This document shows, piece after piece, positions 1-5,844 of a stretch of DNA of 12,195 nt. The number at the start of each line of letters is the position of its first letter. The first letter of the stretch is position 1. The DNA lies in assembly GCA_934663625.1 (NCBI GenBank), contig CAKUKP010000083.1, forward strand, positions 1 to 12,195. The letters run 5' to 3'. A program made the translations under genes and the position numbers. The notes under the pieces were generated by a model that worked only from the letters and a program-made list of their open reading frames with translations, was not told the origin of the DNA and searched no databases. The DNA comes from an uncultured Clostridia bacterium. GTDB taxonomy: Bacteria > Bacillota > Clostridia > Christensenellales > Aristaeellaceae.

Positions 1-76
<76 letters not shown>

Positions 77-77
77 C

Positions 78-111
78 AAGGTCAGTCAGAAATGGCTGAC
101 CTTTTCTTTTT
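78..111 (+). terminator. Rho-independent terminator after tRNA-Thr
   Basis: An 8-bp stem, AAGGTCAG (78-85) with CTGACCTT (96-103), encloses a 10-base loop. It is followed by a T-rich run through 111. It starts two bases after the tRNA CCA end, so the tRNA is the last gene of its transcript. Confidence 0.88.
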
Positions 112-246
112 GTCCGGGCGGATTTGAAGGATTTGAGGCTCAATGTCAAATGTGGCGCCTGCGATTCACTTTTTTCACCTCTCGACCTTCTCCGCCGGTT
201 TTTATAGTATATCACGGCAGACGGAAAAGACGCAAGCAGAAAAGTC

Positions 247-268
247 CGCCCTTCGCGAGAAGGGCGGG
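247..268 (-). terminator. Terminator of the zinc-ribbon membrane protein gene
   Basis: A perfect 9-bp inverted repeat (247-255 with 260-268, arms CCGCCCTTC/GAAGGGCGG) has a 4-base loop. Read on the minus strand it is followed by ACTTTTCT, a short U tract. It lies 16 bases beyond the stop codon of the minus-strand gene at 285-866. Confidence 0.82.
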
Positions 269-284
269 ACAGTTCATGGTAAAG

Positions 285-866
285 CTATTTTTTTGACAAT
301 CTGCGCCGGATGTATTTCAAATCTTCCGCCATATTCAGGAAAACCATAATGCCGCTTACGCTGAGAGGAGCCACCAGAATTGTAATCAGGATAATCAAAA
401 ATCCCTGGCCAACTCCGCCGTTTATTCCAAGGAATGTACACCCCAGAACAATGCCAGCGATGAGCATGAGTATCATGCAGACGACGGCAGAGAAACGCAT
501 TATGGAAATCCAAGCCGACGAATCCGCATCGGCTTCCGCTTTGTCTGCAAAGTAGTCCTTCTGACGTTCTGAAATCGGCTTTTGCTTTTCCTTTTTCGCC
601 GACAGCTCGCCCATGATTTCCGCATTGCTGTCGATAATCTGCTGCAAATAATCCTTTACTTCCGGATCGTCCACTTCTTCTATATAGGTGTAGAAGTAGT
701 TGATGGCTTTTTTCAACTCCGCAGGCTCTTGTGTTTCTGTAAGGGTATTCATCTGTTTTTCGCAAGTCTCACAGCAATATACGGGTTCGTTTCTCTTTTC
801 TGAAAAGAACATCAGAAACGGTTCTTCGCCAGTTATCTGCCTTTTGCAAACAGGGCAATTATTCAC
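285..866 (-). CDS. Zinc-ribbon protein with two C-terminal membrane helices
   Basis: A 193-residue protein I cannot assign to a named family. The N-terminus has a zinc-ribbon pattern: CPVC (C4, C7), then C31, C32 and C35 (CCETC). A charged, probably helical segment of about residues 40-115 follows. Two hydrophobic helices, roughly 124-147 and 153-178, end in a basic tail (RRRLSKK). This suggests a cytoplasmic metal-binding head anchored in the membrane. The start is GTG at 866, chosen because an AGGAGG ribosome site (875-880) sits 8 bases upstream. It is transcribed divergently from the XRE repressor at 1011, and its promoter is bracketed by twin palindromes, so repression by that neighbour is likely (inference). 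Its function is unknown; sensing or envelope stress would be a guess. Confidence 0.85.
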   Translation of the reverse strand: MNNCPVCKRQITGEEPFLMFFSEKRNEPVYCCETCEKQMNTLTETQEPAELKKAINYFYTYIEEVDDPEVKDYLQQIIDSNAEIMGELSAKKEKQKPISERQKDYFADKAEADADSSAWISIMRFSAVVCMILMLIAGIVLGCTFLGINGGVGQGFLIILITILVAPLSVSGIMVFLNMAEDLKYIRRRLSKK

Positions 867-905
867 AGTCGTCTCCTCCTAAAACAATATACCGCCCGAA
901 GATTT

Positions 906-960
906 ACGCATCTGCGTTTGTTTGTATTCTATCACAATTCCGAAAATAACGCAAGTGCGT
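906..960. promoter_or_regulatory. Twin operator palindromes, probable XRE repressor sites
   Basis: Two copies of the same palindrome, ACGCA-N2-TGCGT, occur at 906-917 and 949-960, with centres 43 bases apart (about four helical turns). One overlaps the -35 box and the other lies at the start of the transcript of the minus-strand gene. The adjacent plus-strand gene encodes a helix-turn-helix protein, the natural candidate ligand. An overlapping perfect palindrome GCGTATACGC (957-966) extends the second site toward the repressor gene. I could not assign a convincing plus-strand promoter for the repressor. Confidence 0.65.
926..954 (-). promoter_or_regulatory. Sigma-A type promoter of the zinc-ribbon gene
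   Basis: On the minus strand, TTGCGT (plus-strand 949-954) and TAGAAT (926-931) are separated by 17 bases. The predicted transcript starts about 50 bases upstream of the GTG start. The -35 box lies inside the second palindrome (949-960), and the first palindrome (906-917) falls just past the predicted start site. Confidence 0.72.
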
Positions 961-1010
961 ATACGCTTTTGCGGAGATTTTTCTATCATTTTGATGGAGG
1001 TGCTTGAAAA

Positions 1011-1253
1011 ATGACGGTAAAGGAAGCGGTTGTGGCGCGATTTCTGGAAATTATGAAGGAGCGAAATATGCGTCCAAACGAATTGGCGACGCGTTCAGGC
1101 ATAACGCCATCGACAGTTTACAGCATGCTGGATGCACAGCGCAAAGAATTATCGATCAACCTGATCAAGAAGCTGTGCGATGGTCTGGATATGTCCCTCG
1201 GGACGTTCTTCTCCGCGCCGGTGTTTGATGAATTGGAACAGGAAATTCGATAA
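1011..1253 (+). CDS. Small XRE/Cro-CI family helix-turn-helix regulator
   Basis: An 80-residue protein that is almost entirely one HTH_XRE domain. Helices cover about residues 2-17, 22-30 (NELATRSG, positioning helix), 33-43 (PSTVYSMLDAQ, recognition helix) and 48-60 (INLIKKLCDGLDMS), ending with the SLGTFF segment typical of these domains. It has no separate sensor domain. The start codon ATG has a GGAGG site at 996-1000, 10 bases upstream. It is divergent from the zinc-ribbon membrane gene and lies beside two identical palindromes. I infer that it represses that gene and perhaps itself. Small single-domain XRE proteins also occur in phages and toxin-antitoxin pairs; nothing phage-like is seen here. 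Confidence 0.92.
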   Translation: MTVKEAVVARFLEIMKERNMRPNELATRSGITPSTVYSMLDAQRKELSINLIKKLCDGLDMSLGTFFSAPVFDELEQEIR

Positions 1254-1282
1254 TTCGATAAAATCACACGCAGCCGGACGCA

Positions 1283-1331
1283 ATCGGGCAAAGGGGCGAT
1301 GGTTTTCGCTCCCAATTCCCCCTTTCCCGAT
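1283..1331 (+). terminator. Long imperfect hairpin downstream of the XRE gene
   Basis: The arm ATCGGGCAAAGGGG (1283-1296) pairs with CCCCTTTCCCGAT (1319-1331), giving 13 pairs with one bulged C. The inner loop can form a short CGA/TCG stem. It lies 30 bases past the XRE stop codon and probably ends or stabilises that transcript. It lacks a U tract, so it is not a standard intrinsic terminator. Confidence 0.4.
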
Positions 1332-1553
1332 ATGCACCCGGCACAAATGACCTCTGAAACCTCTATGAAAATACATTAATTGAAAAACTGCGCATGTTCC
1401 ACCGGATAATTCGCAATTGCCACAGACGAATCAACATTTTTTCCGCGCATACATATGCATTTTTCTACACTTTTTCCGATGTTAACGCCTGGGCGCATTA
1501 CATTTTTTCTGACATTGGCAAGATTATCTTCATTCTGCACCAGTTACCCAAAG

Positions 1554-1580
1554 GTGCGTACCTGATAAAAAAGTGCGTAC
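1554..1580. repeat. Direct repeat GTGCGTAC, possible activator site
   Basis: The octamer GTGCGTAC occurs at 1554-1561 and again at 1573-1580, a period of 19 bases. The second copy ends exactly where the -35 box of the following promoter begins. This is the position expected for an activator that contacts RNA polymerase. Which protein binds is unknown. Confidence 0.45.
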
Positions 1581-1609
1581 TTGTATTGCGGGTGAAAAGC
1601 GTGTATTCT
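1581..1609 (+). promoter_or_regulatory. Promoter of the exported MBL-fold gene
   Basis: TTGTAT (1581-1586), a 17-base spacer, and TATTCT (1604-1609). The weak -35 box fits a promoter that needs an activator, and a direct repeat abuts it upstream. The predicted leader before the ATG at 1668 is about 50 bases. Confidence 0.6.
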
Positions 1610-1667
1610 ATATTCGTGGCCACGAGATATGAACTTCTGAAACGATCAACCCACGGAGGAAAACCCC

Positions 1668-2534
1668 ATGAAAAAAGTGATTTCGATTCTGATTGCCTGC
1701 ATGATGCTTTTCGCTTGCGCGTTTGCCGAAACGGACGCGGCGTATGAAACGGTCGCGCTGGAAACGGGCAGCGTACAGATTTATGATTTCAGCGAAAACC
1801 GCCTGCACGCCTATGTATCCGGCGATGCGCTGGGCGATACCTGCTATGCGATTGAAAGTCCGGAGGGCGTAGTGCTGCTGGAAAGCACGGCGTTTATCGC
1901 AGGAAACGCCGAATGGAAGGCGTATGTGGAAACCCTGAACAAGCCCGTTGCGGGCAAGCTGATGGCGTATCATCCCAACGGATCGGACGCATACAGCGCC
2001 GACGCGCCCTACGCCACCGAAAACGCGGTGACCAACTGGGCGGAGGGCGGCTCCATCCGCGCGCTGACGGACGGCTTTATCGCGACGTTTGGCGATGCGG
2101 TGGCGGCGGATCATCCGGCAAGTGCGCAGATCGTCGCGTTCGGCGATACCGTTTCGCTGGCAGGTCTGGATTTCGTAATCCGCAACGAGGGCGACGATGC
2201 TTACGGCGTGGAAATCCCCGCGATGAACATCATCTACATCCACATGATGGGATCGAGCACGCACAACATTCTGACCAGCATCGATCACATCAATGCGTTC
2301 CGGACGGAGCTGGAGGGCTTCGATTACGATCTGGTGCTGACCGGACACAACATGCCCGAAGGCAGGGAGGCGGTGCAGACCAAGATTGCATATCTGGCCC
2401 AGACCGCCGAAATCGCGGAAAGCGCCGAATCTGCCGAGGATTTCACCGCGCAGATGCGCGAAGCTTTTCCGGATTATGCAGGCGAGAATTATCTGGAAAT
2501 GACCGCCGGATTCCTGTTCCCGACCGAAAAATAA
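1668..2534 (+). CDS. Exported metallo-beta-lactamase-fold protein with degenerate metal site
   Basis: 288 residues. Residues 1-20 are a signal peptide (KK, hydrophobic core, AFA cleavage motif); LFAC with Cys17 could alternatively be a poor lipobox, so export or membrane anchoring is expected. The rest has the layout of an MBL-fold hydrolase: an early beta segment reading CYAIESPEGVVLLES (59-73), a region where the HxHxDH metal motif should be, and the late VLTGHNMPEG motif (223-232). The metal motif has decayed to AYHPNGSDAY (100-109), and the usual Asp of the DTG turn is replaced (EST, 72-74). I therefore doubt it is a normal zinc hydrolase; it may bind a ligand or use other histidines (H192, H199, H227). 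A GGAGG site at 1655-1659 supports the start. It has its own promoter and converges on hxlR across a shared terminator. Confidence 0.72.
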   Translation: MKKVISILIACMMLFACAFAETDAAYETVALETGSVQIYDFSENRLHAYVSGDALGDTCYAIESPEGVVLLESTAFIAGNAEWKAYVETLNKPVAGKLMAYHPNGSDAYSADAPYATENAVTNWAEGGSIRALTDGFIATFGDAVAADHPASAQIVAFGDTVSLAGLDFVIRNEGDDAYGVEIPAMNIIYIHMMGSSTHNILTSIDHINAFRTELEGFDYDLVLTGHNMPEGREAVQTKIAYLAQTAEIAESAESAEDFTAQMREAFPDYAGENYLEMTAGFLFPTEK

Positions 2535-2542
2535 TCTTTGGC

Positions 2543-2576
2543 GAAAACAGCCTCCGCATCACTGTGGGCTGTTTTC
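2543..2576. terminator. Bidirectional terminator between MBL-fold gene and hxlR
   Basis: A perfect 10-bp inverted repeat, GAAAACAGCC (2543-2552) with GGCTGTTTTC (2567-2576), has a 14-base loop. Its A- and T-rich outer arms provide U-rich tails in both directions. It serves two convergent genes, and its right arm includes the first two bases of the hxlR stop codon (2575-2577). Confidence 0.78.
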
Positions 2577-2907
2577 ACGAATTCCTTACCAGCTCCTGAT
2601 AGCCCGCGCCCCAGACCTCCAGCGCCTTCAAAATCGGGCGCATGGATTCGCCCAGTTCGGACAGCGCATATTCCACCCGCGGCGGCACTTCGGGATAGAC
2701 CGTGCGCGTGATGATGCCATCGTTTTCCATGGCGCGCAGGTTATCGGTGAGTACCTTCTGGCTCAGCCCCGGCAGGCTCTTGAGCAGTTCATTGAAACGC
2801 CACGGGCGCGACATCAGATTGCGCAGGATCAGCAGCTTCCATTTGTTCCCGATCAGCTGCACGGCGGTGGCAACGGGGCATTCGGGCAGTTCGGCTTTGG
2901 TCAGCAT
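2575..2907 (-). CDS. HxlR-family winged-helix transcription regulator
   Basis: 110 residues, the usual length of the HxlR/DUF24 family, related to MarR regulators. It carries the family signature: an N-terminal cysteine in ECPVATAVQLIGNKWK (C10), then LLILRNL, RFNELLKSLPGLSQKVLT (recognition helix about 38-55), and the wing ending VPPRVEYALSELG. In known members such as YodB and HypR this N-terminal cysteine senses electrophiles or disulfide stress; that role is inferred here. The start has an AGGAGG site (2916-2921) eight bases upstream. The gene is divergent from the macrodomain-sirtuin pair, with 107 bases between, so it may control them as well as itself. Confidence 0.93.
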   Translation of the reverse strand: MLTKAELPECPVATAVQLIGNKWKLLILRNLMSRPWRFNELLKSLPGLSQKVLTDNLRAMENDGIITRTVYPEVPPRVEYALSELGESMRPILKALEVWGAGYQELVRNS

Positions 2908-2937
2908 GGCGAATTCCTCCTGTTTCTACTGTATTTG

Positions 2938-2966
2938 ATTGTAAACGCGAAAGGAATTTCTGTCAA
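2938..2966 (-). promoter_or_regulatory. Near-consensus promoter of hxlR
   Basis: On the minus strand, TTGACA (plus-strand 2961-2966), a 17-base spacer and TACAAT (2938-2943). This is close to the sigma-A consensus, so strong unrepressed expression is expected, in keeping with an autorepressed regulator. No comparably good promoter is seen on the plus strand for the macrodomain gene; the nearest candidate, TTCTGT (2958-2963) with TACTAC (2981-2986), is weak. Confidence 0.85.
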
Positions 2967-3014
2967 GCGCGCCGAACCATTACTACAGCATCCGCATTTT
3001 GAACGGAGGTAACG

Positions 3015-3794
3015 ATGAATCAATCCGAACGGCGGCAATATCTGATTCGGTCGCTATTCAATGAAAATCCGGCGTATCGCGGCTGGCGCGTACCGCAGGG
3101 CGCGGACGAACAGAAGCGGCTCCTGCGCGGGCTGATGAACGTGCGTCCGGCGCGGACTTCCGATCCCGAATTTTTAAAAACTCAGGATGCCTATCTGTGC
3201 GCGGCGACCGCCGAAAAGGGCGTGACGGATATAGACGATCTTTCGCCGGTTCAGCCGGGCATTTATCTATGGCAGGGCGATATCACCACGCTGCGCTGCG
3301 ATGCGATCGTAAACGCCGCGAATTCCGGCATGACCGGCTGCTACGCGCCCAACCATCGCTGCATCGATAACGCGATACACACCTTTGCGGGCGTACAGCT
3401 GCGATCCGTCTGCGCGGAAATCATGGAAGCGCAGGGCGTGCCGGAGCCGGCCGGACGGGCGAAGATCACGCCCGCGTTCAACCTGCCGTGCCGGTATGTG
3501 ATCCACACCGTGGGGCCCATCATCGAAGGGCGCGTGACCGAGCGGGATGCGGAGCTGCTGGCAAGCTGTTATCGTTCCTGTCTGGAGCTGGCAGCGGAAA
3601 ACGGGCTGAATAACATCGCGTTCTGCTGCATCTCCACCGGCGAATTTCATTTTCCCAACGAACTTGCGGCGGAAATCGCCGTGCGCACCGTACAGGATTT
3701 TCTGCATCGGCAAACCTGTGTGAAAAGGGTGATCTTCAATGTTTTCAAAGAAATCGATAAGGCCGTCTATGGAAAGCTGCTCTGCGCAAATTGA
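3015..3794 (+). CDS. Zinc-type macrodomain protein ADP-ribose hydrolase
   Basis: 259 residues. An N-terminal helical extension of about 80 residues precedes a macrodomain. Visible macrodomain motifs: GDI (88-90), IVNAANS (98-104), and the ADP-ribose loop CISTGEFHFP (205-214). The insert GCYAPNHRCIDN (108-119) is characteristic of the zinc-dependent macrodomains of staphylococci and streptococci, where the corresponding Cys/His residues hold a catalytic zinc (here probably C109, H114 and C116). These enzymes remove ADP-ribose from proteins and are encoded beside a class M sirtuin, exactly as here: the next gene overlaps this one. The start is supported by GGAGG at 3005-3009. Known partners GcvH-L and LplA2 are not in the window. 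Probably regulated by the divergent HxlR protein (inference). Confidence 0.93.
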   Translation: MNQSERRQYLIRSLFNENPAYRGWRVPQGADEQKRLLRGLMNVRPARTSDPEFLKTQDAYLCAATAEKGVTDIDDLSPVQPGIYLWQGDITTLRCDAIVNAANSGMTGCYAPNHRCIDNAIHTFAGVQLRSVCAEIMEAQGVPEPAGRAKITPAFNLPCRYVIHTVGPIIEGRVTERDAELLASCYRSCLELAAENGLNNIAFCCISTGEFHFPNELAAEIAVRTVQDFLHRQTCVKRVIFNVFKEIDKAVYGKLLCAN

Positions 3795-4605
3795 ACGGCT
3801 GCGGCAGACGCTGAACGCGGCGGACGCGGTGATCATCGGCGCGGGCGCGGGGCTTTCCACATCGGCGGGATTTACCTATTCCGGCGCGCGGTTCGACCGG
3901 CATTTTTCGAATTTCGCCGCGAAATACGGATTTCCGGATATGTACACCGGCGGCTTTTATCCGTATCCGACGCAGGAAGAATTCTGGGCGTACTGGAGCC
4001 GGTACATCCTCATCAACCGCTATCAGGACGCGCCGAAGCCGGTATATGAAAACCTGTACAAGCTGGTACAGGGCAGGGATTATTTCGTAATCACCACGAA
4101 CGTGGATCATTGCTTTCAGAAGGCGGGCTTCGATAAGCGCCGCCTGTTCTACGCGCAGGGCGATTACGGGCTTTTCCAATGCAGCCAGCCCTGCTGCCAT
4201 GAAACGTGGGATAATGAAGCGATCGTGCGCGAAATGGTGCGGCGGCAGGCGGATATGCGCGTCCCGACCGATCTGATTCCCACCTGTCCGCACTGCGGCA
4301 GACCCGCCGCCATGAACCTGCGCGCGGACGATACCTTTGTAGAGGACGATGGCTGGCACGCCGCCGCCGAGCGCTATGACCATTTTCTCCGCACCCGTAT
4401 GGGACAGAAAATCCTGTTCCTCGAACTGGGCGTGGGCTATAATACCCCCGGCATCATCAAATACCCCTTCTGGCAGATGACATACGCAAACCCAAACGCC
4501 GTTTACGCTTGCATCAATCGAGGACAGGCGGTGTGTCCGGAGGAGATTGAGAAGCGGGCGATTTGTATTGATGGGGATGTGGGGGACGTGCTGGGCAGGG
4601 TTTAG
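3739..4605 (+). CDS. Class M sirtuin (SirTM), protein ADP-ribosyltransferase
   Basis: 288 residues with a Sir2 Rossmann core: GAGAGLSTSAG (34-44) for NAD, ITTNVDHCF (118-126, N121 and D123), and LELGVGYNTP (228-237). A zinc ribbon is formed by C148/C152 and C183/C186 (CPHC). The catalytic His of deacetylase sirtuins is replaced by Gln140 in AQGDYG, the hallmark of SirTM enzymes, which transfer ADP-ribose instead of deacylating. In staphylococci and streptococci SirTM modifies a lipoylated GcvH-like carrier and the macrodomain partner reverses it. The ATG at 3739 has AAGGG at 3725-3729, and gives a 56-base overlap with the macrodomain gene, implying coupled translation. An ATG at 3769 (AAGG at 3759-3762) would shorten it by ten residues. 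The substrate in this organism is unknown. Confidence 0.93.
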   Translation: MFSKKSIRPSMESCSAQIERLRQTLNAADAVIIGAGAGLSTSAGFTYSGARFDRHFSNFAAKYGFPDMYTGGFYPYPTQEEFWAYWSRYILINRYQDAPKPVYENLYKLVQGRDYFVITTNVDHCFQKAGFDKRRLFYAQGDYGLFQCSQPCCHETWDNEAIVREMVRRQADMRVPTDLIPTCPHCGRPAAMNLRADDTFVEDDGWHAAAERYDHFLRTRMGQKILFLELGVGYNTPGIIKYPFWQMTYANPNAVYACINRGQAVCPEEIEKRAICIDGDVGDVLGRV

Positions 4606-4670
4606 GGAAAATCTTCCAATCTATTCTACCCATCTATTTGATGAGAATGGTTAGAATGTGAGCAGAATAC

Positions 4671-4720
4671 AACAGGGATAGCTAAACCCCCTATCTTGAT
4701 TTCTAGCCATCCCTGTTTTG
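4671..4720. terminator. Terminator between SirTM and the AbiH-like gene
   Basis: A 14-base stem, AACAGGGATAGCTA (4671-4684) with TAGCCATCCCTGTT (4704-4717), has one mismatch and is followed by TTTTG in the plus direction. It lies between convergent genes; in the minus direction it also follows the AbiH-like stop codon, so it may serve both. Confidence 0.72.
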
Positions 4721-4733
4721 ATTACATCCAAAG

Positions 4734-5810
4734 TCAAGATGTCTTTCGGAGTTCCACGATATCCATTTTCATAGATTGAACATCATCCGACGGTGTCGCG
4801 ATGTTAGTAAATGCCCCGAAAATATTGTTATCGACAATATGTATTCGCTCTTCTAAGGCTGAATTATCTCCATCGGCAAACTGGAGAAAGTATTTCTTTT
4901 TCTCATCATTATATTTTAGTCTATCTCGCATCAACAATTCATCTTTTGGAGCATCATTACAGTAAATGAATACGTGAAGATGTGCTTGAACTTTCATTCT
5001 CTCTATGATTCTCTGCCACCATAACGTATCTGTTTTACCTATTGACATTCCGTATATATAGATCAGTTCACTGTCCTGGATTATCGAAGATGCATTTTTA
5101 TCAGTATTAGCTTCACAGTTTATATTCGTTCGCTGTTTGATGAACGAATCCAAATCAAACGGAGAAGCCCCCTCAAAAATCGACATATTTTTAATCTGTG
5201 ACTCATCATGTACGCCGAAAATCATGTGCCTTGTGGTAGTTCCGTGAACATGTAATATTCGTCCAAGTGAGTTCGGATACTTATCGCCATTATGCGTGCG
5301 TGTTCCCAGATTAGTATTCGTTTCTAGTAACGAGTTGTACAGCTGATCAATTATACATGTATAATTAAATACAAGGAAATTGAAACTATATGCACCGCTA
5401 AAAAAACGCCCAGAGTTATTCACAGTGCTTTTCTGCACGTCCGTCAAACCTGATGAGAATTCAAGTATTGCTTTGGAAAAATCTTCTTCATGATTTTGAA
5501 TACAAATTCTTTTCTCCTGTTTCTGTAAATATGCAGCTAATTTTCTACAAAAATCATCATACCTTATCCAGAATGAATCTGCTTTCAGCCCCTGATTTGC
5601 TATTTCATCTGTATATTCTCCAAAAGCCAGCTCTGCATTCGCCCATAAGCACTCATCCAGATTCTGCTTGCGAATATCTGCTTTAAATCTTTGAATTTCT
5701 TTACTATCACCAGGTTCATCTTTTAGATATTCTTCTAAAAAATCTGTGTACCGAGTTTTTAAGCCGAGATTCAGGTCAAAGCCGTTGCCAATCAGAAACG
5801 TAATATTCAT
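4734..5810 (-). CDS. AbiH-like abortive infection protein
   Basis: 358 residues resembling the AbiH family, first described as a lactococcal phage abortive-infection protein of similar length. The N-terminal signature ITFLIGNGFDLNLGLKTRY (3-21) includes GNGFD (8-12), a nucleotide-binding-like loop. Further family-like pieces are NFLVFNYT (144-151), HVHG (187-190), FGVHDE (198-203) and YIYGMSIGKTDTLWW (251-265). The mechanism of AbiH is not known. The gene starts 34 bases after the MmeI-like gene with AAGGAG (5823-5828) 12 bases upstream of ATG, so it is the second gene of that operon. Its sequence is AT-rich: 25 G or C in 5161-5220, against about two thirds GC in the 5' end of the upstream gene, a sign of recent acquisition. 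Confidence 0.85.
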   Translation of the reverse strand: MNITFLIGNGFDLNLGLKTRYTDFLEEYLKDEPGDSKEIQRFKADIRKQNLDECLWANAELAFGEYTDEIANQGLKADSFWIRYDDFCRKLAAYLQKQEKRICIQNHEEDFSKAILEFSSGLTDVQKSTVNNSGRFFSGAYSFNFLVFNYTCIIDQLYNSLLETNTNLGTRTHNGDKYPNSLGRILHVHGTTTRHMIFGVHDESQIKNMSIFEGASPFDLDSFIKQRTNINCEANTDKNASSIIQDSELIYIYGMSIGKTDTLWWQRIIERMKVQAHLHVFIYCNDAPKDELLMRDRLKYNDEKKKYFLQFADGDNSALEERIHIVDNNIFGAFTNIATPSDDVQSMKMDIVELRKTS

Positions 5811-5844
5811 TTGTATTCTCTACTCCTTGTTATCATTTTCGTAG

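Larger units (their letters stand above)
1254..1667. other. Intergenic region with hairpin, direct repeat and promoter
   Basis: A 414-base gap between the XRE gene and the exported MBL-fold gene. It contains an imperfect hairpin (1283-1331), a direct repeat (1554-1580) and a promoter (1581-1609), each listed separately. The stretch 1332-1550 is rich in T runs; I see no gene, tRNA or recognisable riboswitch in it. Open frames that cross it have no ribosome site and no family resemblance. Confidence 0.6.

Noticed and set aside
206..235. Minus-strand promoter-like boxes TTGCGT-18-TATACT reading toward the tRNA
   Set aside because: No gene or structured RNA lies downstream and the spacing is not ideal. 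It is probably chance in an AT-rich gap, though an antisense transcript cannot be excluded.
1447..1458. Palindrome GCATA-CA-TATGC with the same 5-2-5 layout as the XRE sites
   Set aside because: The arm sequence differs from ACGCA/TGCGT and it is not placed at a promoter. A 10-base match of this kind is expected by chance in AT-rich DNA.
1394..1747. Plus-strand open frame of 117 codons across the intergenic gap
   Set aside because: It has no ribosome site, runs through the promoter of the next gene and into it in another frame, and resembles no family.
1608..2348. Long minus-strand frame opposite the MBL-fold gene
   Set aside because: It is a shadow frame of a GC-rich gene with a clear signal peptide and ribosome site on the plus strand.
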